Source of the DNA: Bacteroidia bacterium
GTDB taxonomy: Bacteria; Bacteroidota; Bacteroidia; NS11-12g; UBA9320
Direction of reading: 5' to 3'
Assembly: GCA_020849295.1 (NCBI GenBank)
Contig: JADLGN010000055.1
Span: 1-64,000 of the forward strand
DNA length: 64,000 bases
Shown piece after piece: positions 28,919 through 37,328 of this stretch. A program made the translations under genes and the position numbers. Each line of letters opens with the position of its first letter. Position 1 is the first letter of the stretch. The notes under the pieces are model-generated. The model worked only from the letters and a program-made list of their open reading frames with translations, was not told where the DNA came from and did no database searches.

Positions 28919-29857
28919 ATGCTTAAAAAGGTTTTTTGTTTAATATTAATAACTATCTCGGTTTATTCAAAAAATGGTATTGCACAAACAGAAAAACCAA
29001 AAACATTGAAAAACCCTGTAAAAGCTATGTTTTTTCAAAGATATTTTCATATAAGCAATTTAAGCAATACTCTACATTTTGCTTTTAAAAACAAAATTTT
29101 TAAGCAATATAAAAACTATAACCCGTCTTTGAAAAAAAAAGGATGGGAATTAACTTTCAGCGACAATTTTGATTCAATTAATGTTCAAAAATGGAGACTT
29201 GGTCAGCCTTGGGGATATTTTCATCAAAATTCATTACATGAATATTATTCAACAACGCAAGTAAATATTACTAATGGTTTTCTTTATTTAACTGCCGTAA
29301 AAGAACCAAAAAACTTCAAAGTGAATGATTCTACAGTTTCTATTCCTTATGCAGTAGGACTGATAAATTCAGACATTTCATTCAAACAAAAATATGGATA
29401 CTTTGAAATAAGATGTAAAAATCCTAAAGGACCGGCTACTTGGGCTTCATTTTGGCTCACAGGCTCTACACGATGGCCTCCGGAAATTGATATTTTTGAG
29501 ATGTTTGGGAAAAAAGGAGGTAAAAGTATTAACCGTCAAGTATCTTCTATTCATTTTGGTGTTAGTAATACAAAGTCAAGGGGGACATTAGTAAGAAAAA
29601 TTATGTTATCGCAAAATACAGACTCCGTTTTTCATGTATATGCTTGCAAATGGGATAAAAGAAGTATTACTTTTTATACTGATGGTGTAAAAGTGAGAAA
29701 ACAAAGAATTAACAAAAGACTTAGAAAATATATGGAAGATGAAATGGTAGTAATTATAAGTAATGGGCTACAAGCTGAATATTTGAAATATTTACCCGAT
29801 AACTTCATAAAAAATGAATTTATAATAGATTGGGTAAGGGTTTATAAGAAAAATTAG
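28919..29857 (+). CDS. Secreted glycoside hydrolase family 16 protein
   Basis: 312 residues from ATG 28919, with a signal peptide ending near GIAQ. After an N-terminal extension of about 60 residues, the GH16 jelly-roll begins at GWELTFSDNFDSINVQKWRL. The catalytic motif E-I-D-I-F-E (PPEIDIFEMFG) supplies nucleophile and acid/base Glu. The aromatic segments PATWASFWLTGSTRWPP and the terminal FIIDWVRVYKK are typical. Family members cut beta-1,3/1,4-glucans, laminarin, agar or carrageenan; the substrate cannot be told from the sequence alone. There is no T9SS domain. The J-domain gene starts 4 nt downstream. Confidence 0.9.
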   Translation: MLKKVFCLILITISVYSKNGIAQTEKPKTLKNPVKAMFFQRYFHISNLSNTLHFAFKNKIFKQYKNYNPSLKKKGWELTFSDNFDSINVQKWRLGQPWGYFHQNSLHEYYSTTQVNITNGFLYLTAVKEPKNFKVNDSTVSIPYAVGLINSDISFKQKYGYFEIRCKNPKGPATWASFWLTGSTRWPPEIDIFEMFGKKGGKSINRQVSSIHFGVSNTKSRGTLVRKIMLSQNTDSVFHVYACKWDKRSITFYTDGVKVRKQRINKRLRKYMEDEMVVIISNGLQAEYLKYLPDNFIKNEFIIDWVRVYKKN

Positions 29858-29861
29858 GTTG

Positions 29862-30707
29862 ATGATAATAAACTACTACCAAATACTTGAAATTGAAGAT
29901 TATTCTTCTGTTGAAATTGTAAAAAAATCGTTTAGAAAACTCGCTTTAATTTATCATCCTGATTTAAACCACAATATTGACACGAATGAAAAATTTAAAA
30001 ACCTTGTAAAAGCATATCAAATATTAGGCAATCCTGATTCAAAAAGAAAATATGACGAATCACTGAAAAACGGATTTGATTACTCTGATTTGTATAATTC
30101 ATTAAAAAATGCCCAAAATGAAAGAGAATCTCGAAAGTACAGGTATTACAAAATGAAAAAAGAAAAAGATGAATTAGAAGAGATTGAAAATATTGCTTCT
30201 TATGAAAAAAGTATTAAATTTTTTCCTTTCAAATTCCGTTTAATAATGATTTTATTGGCACAAGTTTCAGGTATTTTTTTTATGTTGAATGATTGGTTTG
30301 CTAAAGGAAGTTTTATTGCATTTGGAGCAATTGTATTTTTTGTTTCGGCAATTACTCTGTGGAATGAGTTATACAAGTTTTACTGGCATAAGAGTATTTT
30401 TAATAAAAATGAAAAATTAAATTCAAAATACGATAAGTCGGCTTATAGTTATTTTATTAGGATATTTATAAGTGGAATATTTATTTTAATTCTGCTTATT
30501 TATTCAAAAAAGACATGGCATTTAAATCAATTTGGAACTTATGTTTTTGCAAAGAATAATTATCAATATAAAATGTTAGTTTATGAATTGAATAACAAAC
30601 AGTATTTAAAAAAATATATATTTATTAGCGATTCTCTTAAATTCAAAGATAAAGTTTTGATAAAAGTAAGCAGTAAAGAGCCTGAAATTTGGGAGTTTGC
30701 TGATTGA
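29862..30707 (+). CDS. Membrane-anchored J-domain (DnaJ-like) protein
   Basis: 281 residues from ATG 29862 (the track's TTG at 29859 adds only one residue). The J domain occupies about 1-70: NYYQILEIEDYSS, the HPD tripeptide in YHPDLNHN, and AYQILGNPDSKRKYDESL. A charged helical linker follows (NERESRKYRYYKMKKEKDE). Two central hydrophobic spans (IMILLAQVSGIFFMLND, SFIAFGAIVFFVSAITLW) and another (FIRIFISGIFILILLIYSKK) make it a membrane protein. No Cys-rich zinc finger or substrate-binding domain is present, so it is a type III J protein that recruits DnaK to a membrane site. The partner is unknown. It converges with the next gene with a 5-nt gap. Confidence 0.85.
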   Translation: MIINYYQILEIEDYSSVEIVKKSFRKLALIYHPDLNHNIDTNEKFKNLVKAYQILGNPDSKRKYDESLKNGFDYSDLYNSLKNAQNERESRKYRYYKMKKEKDELEEIENIASYEKSIKFFPFKFRLIMILLAQVSGIFFMLNDWFAKGSFIAFGAIVFFVSAITLWNELYKFYWHKSIFNKNEKLNSKYDKSAYSYFIRIFISGIFILILLIYSKKTWHLNQFGTYVFAKNNYQYKMLVYELNNKQYLKKYIFISDSLKFKDKVLIKVSSKEPEIWEFAD

Positions 30708-30712
30708 TTTTT

Positions 30713-31459
30713 TTACAACCCAATAGTTTTGCTTAATCCGAAACCAATAGTGAATGGTTGAACTACAAAACCATCAGAACCATGGCTTCGCTGTTTATCT
30801 AACATATTAAAAGATAAACCAGAATATAAATCAATATTGATTTTTTTGGCTACAAATCTACCCACAACAAATGCCTCTCCTATTAAAAAATTTTTATTTT
30901 GCAGTTTTATTCCTTGCAAATAATTATCGTTTTTTCTTTGTGTAATTTTGTTAAACATTTCATAAGTTACTTTTGGAATAAAATAAATATGCACATGTTT
31001 GTTTGTAACAGCAAAAGTTGGCTGAATATAAGCTCTGAGGCTACGAGTATCAACATCTACTAATGAAATATTATCATCTTTACAGAATACATCTGTTCTG
31101 AAATATCCATCAGAATTTCCTAAGCCACCCTGAATCTGAAACTCCATTTTTGGTGAAATTTTATTTTTATATCCAAATCCCAACACTTGAGTAAACGAAT
31201 TATAAGTATTCTTAATTGAATTTGTTGTGTCACGATTTAACGTACTTAATACCCCATTTAAATAAGTTGTAACAAACAAATTACTGTCTATGTTGTAAGT
31301 TGCTCCAATCTGTGCTTTAGTAAAACCAATGGCAGCAGACACATTTAAACTTTTTCCAACAGGATCAGCAACAGTAGGATAAGTTGGATAATACACAAAT
31401 GTGCAAGAACCTATAAAAAGTGAAGGTATAAGTATTAAGAGATTTTTAATTTCTTTCAT
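30713..31459 (-). CDS. Uncharacterised lipoprotein, probable outer-membrane beta-barrel
   Basis: 248 residues. Signal with lipobox IGSC, then a segment with repeated Tyr and Pro (TFVYYPTYPTVAD). The rest alternates hydrophobic and polar residues (NVSAAIGFTKAQIGATYNI, VTTYLNGVLSTL, QVLGFGYKNKIS, MEFQIQGGLGNS) and ends FVVQPFTIGFGLSKTIGL, with a terminal aromatic/hydrophobic pattern seen in outer-membrane barrels. I do not recognise a named family. The next gene on the strand (31484-32014) begins upstream with a 24-nt gap, so they may be cotranscribed. Confidence 0.65.
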   Translation of the reverse strand: MKEIKNLLILIPSLFIGSCTFVYYPTYPTVADPVGKSLNVSAAIGFTKAQIGATYNIDSNLFVTTYLNGVLSTLNRDTTNSIKNTYNSFTQVLGFGYKNKISPKMEFQIQGGLGNSDGYFRTDVFCKDDNISLVDVDTRSLRAYIQPTFAVTNKHVHIYFIPKVTYEMFNKITQRKNDNYLQGIKLQNKNFLIGEAFVVGRFVAKKINIDLYSGLSFNMLDKQRSHGSDGFVVQPFTIGFGLSKTIGL

Positions 31460-31483
31460 TTTGTGTTTTTTAATATTTTATAT

Positions 31484-32014
31484 TTATACTCCTTCGCCCT
31501 TAAAATGGTCTTCGTTGTTTTTAAAAAGTACATTAAAAGTAGTGAGTGAACCATAAATTCTTGTAATATATTGTTGAATATTTACTTTTTCTTCATCAGA
31601 CAAACCCTTGTGGCTGTTTATATTTTGTTCTAACACTCTCAATCTGTCTCTTACCATTACTATTTTATGAAAAAATGTTTCAATAGGTATTTCTTTTACG
31701 GCTTGGTTTTTATCTGCTGGTTCAAGTACCATCAAGCCTCCTTTCCATTTATTTCCAAGTTCTACTTTTTGTTCTGGTTCTACATATTTTTTAAGAATTC
31801 TCAATAAAGCATCTTCAACTTCATCAAATGTTACAGAATTATTTTCAGGCTCTATTGCCTCTATCAATTCTAACTCGCTATTGTTTACAGGTATTTCTTT
31901 AAATCCTTGCCCTTGAAAAGCAATTGTATAATACTCAAGTGAAATTTTTGCAAGAATTCCTTCTCCGTAGTGTTTGTGCTTTAATCTGCTGCCTATACCA
32001 AGTGATTGATTCAT
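31484..32014 (-). CDS. Unknown protein with UvrD-tail (Tudor)-like N-terminus
   Basis: 176 residues with no signal peptide. Residues about 5-50 (IGSRLKHKHYGEGILAKIS...YYTIAFQGQGFKEIP) read like the small beta-barrel at the C-terminus of UvrD/PcrA helicases (compare IRFGRGLVILVEG...ATIKFDEYGEKQL in the helicase of this window), which binds RNA polymerase in PcrA. The rest is helical, acidic and Lys-rich, with a middle KWKGGLMVLEPADKN segment and a C-terminal helical stretch (QQYITRIYGSLTTFNVLF). I do not know a characterised homologue. It sits 23 nt after the Uup-type gene on the same strand, with its own promoter-like box. Confidence 0.7.
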   Translation of the reverse strand: MNQSLGIGSRLKHKHYGEGILAKISLEYYTIAFQGQGFKEIPVNNSELELIEAIEPENNSVTFDEVEDALLRILKKYVEPEQKVELGNKWKGGLMVLEPADKNQAVKEIPIETFFHKIVMVRDRLRVLEQNINSHKGLSDEEKVNIQQYITRIYGSLTTFNVLFKNNEDHFKGEGV

Positions 32015-32019
32015 ATTGG

Positions 32020-32027
32020 CAAATTTA
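32020..32027 (-). promoter_or_regulatory. Putative -7 box TAAATTTG (minus)
   Basis: TAnnTTTG on the minus strand, 5 nt upstream of the ATG at 32014, in the 23-nt gap after the ABC-F stop. No clear -33 element, so an operon with ABC-F is also possible. Confidence 0.4.
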
Positions 32028-32037
32028 TAATAAATAA

Positions 32038-33915
32038 CTAATCAATTTCACTTAATTCAAGCCAACGCATTTCTTTTTCAGAAAGCAATGTTGTTATTTT
32101 TTCTATTTCTACCGAAATTTCATTCAATTCATTGTATGGCATATTACCTGAATTTAGTTTTGATTCAAGATTTTTCTTATCGTTTTCAAGCTTGTTAATT
32201 TCATCTGTCAAGGTTTCAAATTCAATTTTTTCTTTAAATGTTTTTTTTCTTTTTTCTTTATAGTTAATCTTATCTTTAGTACTTATCACTGTTTTATTTT
32301 TTGTTTTCAAAATATCATTTGATAATACAACTTCATTAGATTTCTGAACTAAATAATCAGAATAATTTCCTGTAAAATCAGTTATTTTTCCATCATTTTC
32401 AAAAGCAAAAATATGATCACAAATTTTGTCGAGAAAATATCTGTCGTGGCTCACTACCATTATATTTCCTTCAAAATTTACAAGAAAGTCTTCAAGTACA
32501 TTTAGTGTTTCTATATCAAAATCGTTTGTTGGTTCATCAAATATTAAAAAATTGGGCGATTTCATTAATATTTTTAAAAGTTGAAGTCTTCGTTTTTCTC
32601 CACCACTTAATTTTCCGATTGGTGTGTAATGTTGTTCTCTTTTAAACAAAAAATTTTCTAAAAACTGTGCGGCAGAAATAGTTTTACCATTGCTGAGTAG
32701 TATATTATCTGCTATTTCTCTTACGTCTTCCAATAGCCTATGTTCGGGATTTAATGGAACGCTATTTTGTGAAAAATATCCAAAAGATGTAGTTTGTCCT
32801 ACTGTTACTGTTCCTTTTTCAGGTTTAATTAATTTGCATGCAATATTAATAAGGGTTGATTTTCCAACTCCATTTTTACCAATAATGCCAATTTTCTCTT
32901 TATTTTTAAAAATGTATGAAAAATCATTTATTAATTTTACCGAATTAAAACTGTGTTCTATATGATGAAATTCTAGTATTTTACTGCCCTGTCTTGCTCC
33001 TTTTATGCTAAGTTCTAATTTTTTACTATACAATTTGATATTGGCTTTATCTTTCAATTCATAAAAGGAATCTATTCTTGATTTGCTTTTTGTACCTCTT
33101 GCCTGTGGCTGCCTTCTCATCCACTCAAGTTCTTTTAGCATAAGTTGCTTTGTTTTTGCATGCTCTGTCAATGCTACTTGTATTCTTTCGGCTTTTTTCT
33201 CTAAATAGTATGAGTAATTTCCTTTATATGTACTCAATCCTGAGGAGTCAAGTTCTATTATTTTATTACAAACTTTATCAATAAAATACCTATCGTGGCT
33301 TACCAAAAGCAGAGTTATATTTTTTCCATTTAGTAAATTTTCAAGCCATTCAATTGCTTCAATATCGAGATGGTTAGTTGGTTCGTCAAGAATAAATACA
33401 TCCGGAAGTCGCAAAAGCATAGCAGCTATTGCCAATCTTCTTTTCTGTCCTCCGCTAAGACTTGATGCGGTTTGGTTTAAATTAGTTATTCCGAGTTTGG
33501 CAAGAGTTTCTTTCACTTTGTTTTCATAATCCCATGCTTTATTAATTTCCATTTGTTCAAATAATTCAGCCATTTTATTTTCAGGAAAATTCAACGATTC
33601 TTGTGCTAATTCAAATTCTTTAACAGTTTTTGAAATAGGATTATTTTCATCAAAAATTATTTGCCATACTGTAAGTTCGTTATCTATAATTGGTTCTTGA
33701 GGCAAATAAATAACCTTTATTGAATTATTGTGGACTATCTCTCCTGTATCAGGCATTTCAGTTTTGGCGAGCAATCTAAGAAAAGTGCTTTTTCCTACAC
33801 CATTTTTACCTATAAGTGCAACTTTATCACCTTGATTTATCCCAAAATTAATATTTTTAAATAACCAATTTTCATTGTATGATTTACCGACATCTTCAAC
33901 CGAAATGCAATTCAT
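32038..33915 (-). CDS. uup: ABC-F family ATPase, Uup type
   Basis: 625 residues, two tandem ATPase cassettes and no membrane segment. Cassette 1: IGKNGVGKST, SLSGGQKRRLAIAAML, FILDEPTNHLD. Cassette 2: IGKNGVGKST, KLSGGEKRRLQLLKI, LIFDEPTNDFD. An interdomain linker follows the first cassette (ERIQVALTEHAKTKQLMLKELEW). The C-terminus (about 540-625) is a Lys/Glu-rich coiled coil (KTFKEKIEFETLTDEINKL), as in Uup. ABC-F proteins act on ribosomes, and Uup has also been tied to DNA transposon excision and replication-fork processing. It is followed by the small Tudor-like gene. Confidence 0.92.
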   Translation of the reverse strand: MNCISVEDVGKSYNENWLFKNINFGINQGDKVALIGKNGVGKSTFLRLLAKTEMPDTGEIVHNNSIKVIYLPQEPIIDNELTVWQIIFDENNPISKTVKEFELAQESLNFPENKMAELFEQMEINKAWDYENKVKETLAKLGITNLNQTASSLSGGQKRRLAIAAMLLRLPDVFILDEPTNHLDIEAIEWLENLLNGKNITLLLVSHDRYFIDKVCNKIIELDSSGLSTYKGNYSYYLEKKAERIQVALTEHAKTKQLMLKELEWMRRQPQARGTKSKSRIDSFYELKDKANIKLYSKKLELSIKGARQGSKILEFHHIEHSFNSVKLINDFSYIFKNKEKIGIIGKNGVGKSTLINIACKLIKPEKGTVTVGQTTSFGYFSQNSVPLNPEHRLLEDVREIADNILLSNGKTISAAQFLENFLFKREQHYTPIGKLSGGEKRRLQLLKILMKSPNFLIFDEPTNDFDIETLNVLEDFLVNFEGNIMVVSHDRYFLDKICDHIFAFENDGKITDFTGNYSDYLVQKSNEVVLSNDILKTKNKTVISTKDKINYKEKRKKTFKEKIEFETLTDEINKLENDKKNLESKLNSGNMPYNELNEISVEIEKITTLLSEKEMRWLELSEID

Positions 33916-33950
33916 ATTTTATTTCGCAAAACAACAATTTTGATTTAATA

Positions 33951-33980
33951 AAAAAAACTGCTCCGTTTCCGAAGCAGTTT
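33951..33980 (-). terminator. Intrinsic terminator for the PKD-array gene
   Basis: Read on the minus strand, AAACTGCT and AGCAGTTT form an 8-bp stem with a small inner stem (CG/CG), followed by a run of at least seven T's. It lies just after the stop codon of the 1005-residue PKD protein. Confidence 0.75.
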
Positions 33981-34010
33981 CAATTTTGAGTGTTTAATAT
34001 TTATACTAAA

Positions 34011-37000
34011 TTATTTTTTAACAACAAGTTTTGATTTGCTGATTTTTGTATTGTTGTGAATGATGTTTACTATATAAAAACCACTTTGAACAGCTTCAAG
34101 ATTCAATATATATGAACTCAACTCGGCAGGTACATTATAACTTAATAAAACAGTTCCAACAAGATTAGTAACTTGTATATTAATATCATTTCTCATACCT
34201 GTTTCCCAGTTTAGAGTTACTTCACTTGATGCAGGATTTGGATTTATTTTTACATTGTCTATTGCATTTTCAGGTTTTACAGCTACAATTATTGAATAGG
34301 CTGATTTACCATCAAAATCTGTTTGTTTTACTCTATAATAAGTTGTGCTATTATTTGGTTTTGTATCTTGAAAAGAATAATTGGTTATTTGGCTTGTATT
34401 GCCTGAGCCTGCAACTTTGCCAATTTCTTCAAAATTTATTTTATCTATTGATTTTTCAACAGTAAAATAATCATTGTTGATTTCTGATGCTGTTGCCCAA
34501 TTAATGCTGATATTGCCACTTTTTTCTTTTACTGCTTTCACTTTAATCCAAGTTACAGGCAATGGTTCTAAGATACAAAAACACATTCTGCTTATGCCAA
34601 TATCTGATTTATAACCGCAATTATTTCCATTTGTATTTGAAAGAGTAAGAAATACTGAGTCAACCTTTGAGTTAAAACTTAAACTTAAATCATTACCTGA
34701 ATATGTATTTCCTCTGGCAACCAAACCTTTAAATTTAACTGAGTAAGCACTTGTGCTGATATTTGAAATATTATTTGAATTAAAATCAGCTACAATTTTA
34801 GAAGACGGAATCAAATCCCCATTAAAATATGCTTTAATCTCTATCATTTCATTATTGTAAGATTGCGGTTTGTCTAAATCTCTTATAGTAAAAGTTAGGT
34901 CATTTGCTGAGCGATTAAATTTGATAGAAGCTGTACTTGTTGTAGATGTTTTTTCTTTCCAAGTTATTGATGTATCTCCATTTCTTTGGAATAAGATTCC
35001 CGTATGAAATAAATCTGATTCATAAGATGGTTTATAAAGTTTTACTGTATTTCCTGAAACATCCTGATACAAGTAATTTTTTAAATTAGTATTTAATGGC
35101 ATTGTAGTATAGTCAAATCTTACACCATTACAAACAGGTTCATAAACTGTTATGGCTTTAGTTTTTGTACAACTACAACCATTTAAAGTAGTAACTAAGG
35201 TGATAGTTTGGGTTCCGGCAGAAGGGAAAAGTATTGTAACTGTATCGCCACTGCCATTTATAACTGCATCACCTGTTGCTGACCATGAATAAGTAGCTCC
35301 TGGTATTATTGTAGCTGTATAAGTCAATGCAGTATCCATAAAAATTTTAAAATCAGGAATTTTTATCTCAGCACATTCTGCTTCTGTAACATTTATTTGT
35401 TTTGTAAATGTATTTGTACAATTTCCTGAATAACATGAGCCGCAATTAAGAGTGATAGTTTTACTTCCTGTTGTAGAATAAGAAACTTCGTGTGGTCCAA
35501 TGCCAGTTGCTGTTTGTGGAGTAGCACCTGAACCAAAATTCCATGATAAAGTATTAGAACAAGAATTTGAACCTTTCAAAGTTGCAGTAATATTTACTTT
35601 TTTATTTACACAAGTTGAAGTTGGTGCTTCAATTTTATATCCGCTGCATACAGTTATTACTTTAGTAATAGTAGTAGAGCAAGAACCATTTGAAACTTTC
35701 ATTGAAATTGTTTTGGAGCCAACAGATGTATAAACAATTTTGTGGGGTCCGGGTCCTGTGCCTGTTGATGGACATGCATTGCTTCCAAAATTCCATGTGA
35801 AAGTTAGATTGTTTCCTGTTGCTGAACCCGAAACAACTAATGTATCTCCATATAAAACAGAAGATTCTGCATTAATCACCAGGTCTTTAACTCCATTTAT
35901 TTGGATTGTTTTGCTTGCAACACTTTCGCATGTTTCCAATAAATTATCTGTTACTTTTAATGAGACAGTTTTGGCTCCAGTAGTTGAATATGAAACACTG
36001 TGTGGACCTTTGCCTGTAGCTGTTGCAGGTGTGGCTCCCGAACCGAAATTCCAATTATATACAGCATTTGCACCCATATCACTTGCACAAAAAGACATTG
36101 AAGTGTTTGTGCATGATGTTTCAGGCGATGTTATTACAGCCTTTGGACAAATAGTTATTGTTTTTGTTATTTGTGTTTCACAATTGCCATTCTTTACAGT
36201 CATTGTAATTGTTTTTACTCCAATAGTTGAATAACTTACGCTTATTGGTCCTGCTCCTGTTCCTGTAGCTGGTGTAGCTCCAGAGCCGAAATTCCAACAA
36301 AAACTGTTTCCGGAACCATTTGCAGATCCTGAAATTGACACTGATTCTCCTACCAAAGCTGTACTTGGTGCATTAATCACCAGGCCTGTAGGTCCTGAAG
36401 TAATTGTAACTGTAAAACTTAAACCTGTAGCACTTGTACATCCTGTACTCGAATTGTAACTATATGCTTTGTATGTATATGTACCGGCGGTTGATTCACT
36501 TCCTGTGTAAGAATTTCCAGATCCTAAATATGTATCTCCCTTATACCATTTTATTGTTGTGCAATAAGCAGGTGTAGCAGACAAAGTAAATGACTGATTT
36601 ACACATTTTGTAATAGAAGTACAACTTGAAGTGGGTGCAGCAGGTAGAGCATTTACAGTTAAACAAATAGTGTTAGTCTTGCACCAATAACTGTAACCTT
36701 TTGCTCTTACTTTACCATAAACACTATAATTACCTGAATTTTGCAGTACAATATCTATTTGTGGTGTTGTACTTATTGATGATTGATAAATTAAAGTTGA
36801 CCCGCAATATACATAAGTAATGTATTCGAGGGTACAACCTGAATAAAGACACTTAGCACCACTATATGTATATGTAGCAGTGTCTTTCGCGCAAATTTTT
36901 GACGTACCGGAAATAGTTCCGATTGCAGTTATCCCACATTCCGTACAAGCTTTGCTTTCTATATTACTAAGTAGAATTGAAAAAAATGTAATAATAGAAA

Positions 37001-37028
37001 ATAGTAGTAGTGTAGTATTTTTTCTCAT
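34011..37028 (-). CDS. Secreted PKD/Ig-repeat protein with T9SS type A domain
   Basis: 1005 residues, signal peptide then a Cys-rich N-terminal part (CTECGITAIGTISG). Two Ig-like segments are followed by four closely similar modules in which W-N-F-G-S-(G/N)-A-(T/C)-P and a GTG/ATG-x-GP phrase recur (SGATPATGTGAGP, SGATPATATGKGP, SNACPSTGTGPGP, SGATPQTATGIGP), each ending in S-Y-S-T-x-G-x-K-T or a variant. A further related module, a jelly-roll-like section (about 640-830) and a FnIII-like section (GNISINWATASEINNDYFT) follow. The C-terminus is a type A sorting domain (VKINPNPASSEVTLNW...KSKLVVKK). Probably a surface protein; ligand unknown. The module DNA is similar enough to look like a tandem repeat. 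Confidence 0.85.
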   Translation of the reverse strand: MRKNTTLLLFSIITFFSILLSNIESKACTECGITAIGTISGTSKICAKDTATYTYSGAKCLYSGCTLEYITYVYCGSTLIYQSSISTTPQIDIVLQNSGNYSVYGKVRAKGYSYWCKTNTICLTVNALPAAPTSSCTSITKCVNQSFTLSATPAYCTTIKWYKGDTYLGSGNSYTGSESTAGTYTYKAYSYNSSTGCTSATGLSFTVTITSGPTGLVINAPSTALVGESVSISGSANGSGNSFCWNFGSGATPATGTGAGPISVSYSTIGVKTITMTVKNGNCETQITKTITICPKAVITSPETSCTNTSMSFCASDMGANAVYNWNFGSGATPATATGKGPHSVSYSTTGAKTVSLKVTDNLLETCESVASKTIQINGVKDLVINAESSVLYGDTLVVSGSATGNNLTFTWNFGSNACPSTGTGPGPHKIVYTSVGSKTISMKVSNGSCSTTITKVITVCSGYKIEAPTSTCVNKKVNITATLKGSNSCSNTLSWNFGSGATPQTATGIGPHEVSYSTTGSKTITLNCGSCYSGNCTNTFTKQINVTEAECAEIKIPDFKIFMDTALTYTATIIPGATYSWSATGDAVINGSGDTVTILFPSAGTQTITLVTTLNGCSCTKTKAITVYEPVCNGVRFDYTTMPLNTNLKNYLYQDVSGNTVKLYKPSYESDLFHTGILFQRNGDTSITWKEKTSTTSTASIKFNRSANDLTFTIRDLDKPQSYNNEMIEIKAYFNGDLIPSSKIVADFNSNNISNISTSAYSVKFKGLVARGNTYSGNDLSLSFNSKVDSVFLTLSNTNGNNCGYKSDIGISRMCFCILEPLPVTWIKVKAVKEKSGNISINWATASEINNDYFTVEKSIDKINFEEIGKVAGSGNTSQITNYSFQDTKPNNSTTYYRVKQTDFDGKSAYSIIVAVKPENAIDNVKINPNPASSEVTLNWETGMRNDINIQVTNLVGTVLLSYNVPAELSSYILNLEAVQSGFYIVNIIHNNTKISKSKLVVKK

Positions 37029-37328
37029 AATAAATAGGCATTAAAACCAAAAAACCGCTTTTCAATATCCGTGCCATAAACATTTAATTTATTGCGAAAT
37101 TTTATATAAAATATACCAAAAAACTGTATATCAGCTGTTTAAATTTTTAAATTATCAAATTCAGAAATTGAATTTAAACTTCTATTTACTTTAATAAAAT
37201 CTTAAAATGGGAATTTTTATCAAATTTTTAAGAATATTTAATTAAGGGAAAAAGTTTATTTATATTATTCAAAAAAAATACCAAATATTAAAAAAATAGA
37301 CTATTAATTTGTAGTTCATTAGTTAATC
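37029..37328. other. 300-nt divergent intergenic region
   Basis: It separates two divergently transcribed surface-protein genes. It is very AT-rich. I see a small inverted repeat AAATTCA-GAAAT-TGAATTT (in ATCAAATTCAGAAATTGAATTT) but no exact TAnnTTTG on either strand. The nearest sequence to a -7 box upstream of the plus-strand gene is TTAATTTG near 37306-37313. No ORF or RNA gene is seen. Confidence 0.5.

Noticed and set aside
35500-36234. Two long plus-strand ORFs (77 and 164 residues) across the PKD array
   Set aside because: They are antisense shadows of the repeated PKD modules and have no signal, family match or start context.
35480-36320. Regularly spaced similar DNA that might suggest a CRISPR or VNTR array
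   Set aside because: The spacing follows protein modules of about 80 residues, is in frame, and lacks identical short repeats with unique spacers.
37029-37328. Possible small RNA or riboswitch in the divergent region
   Set aside because: Only weak inverted repeats are visible in AT-only DNA, and no terminator follows them.
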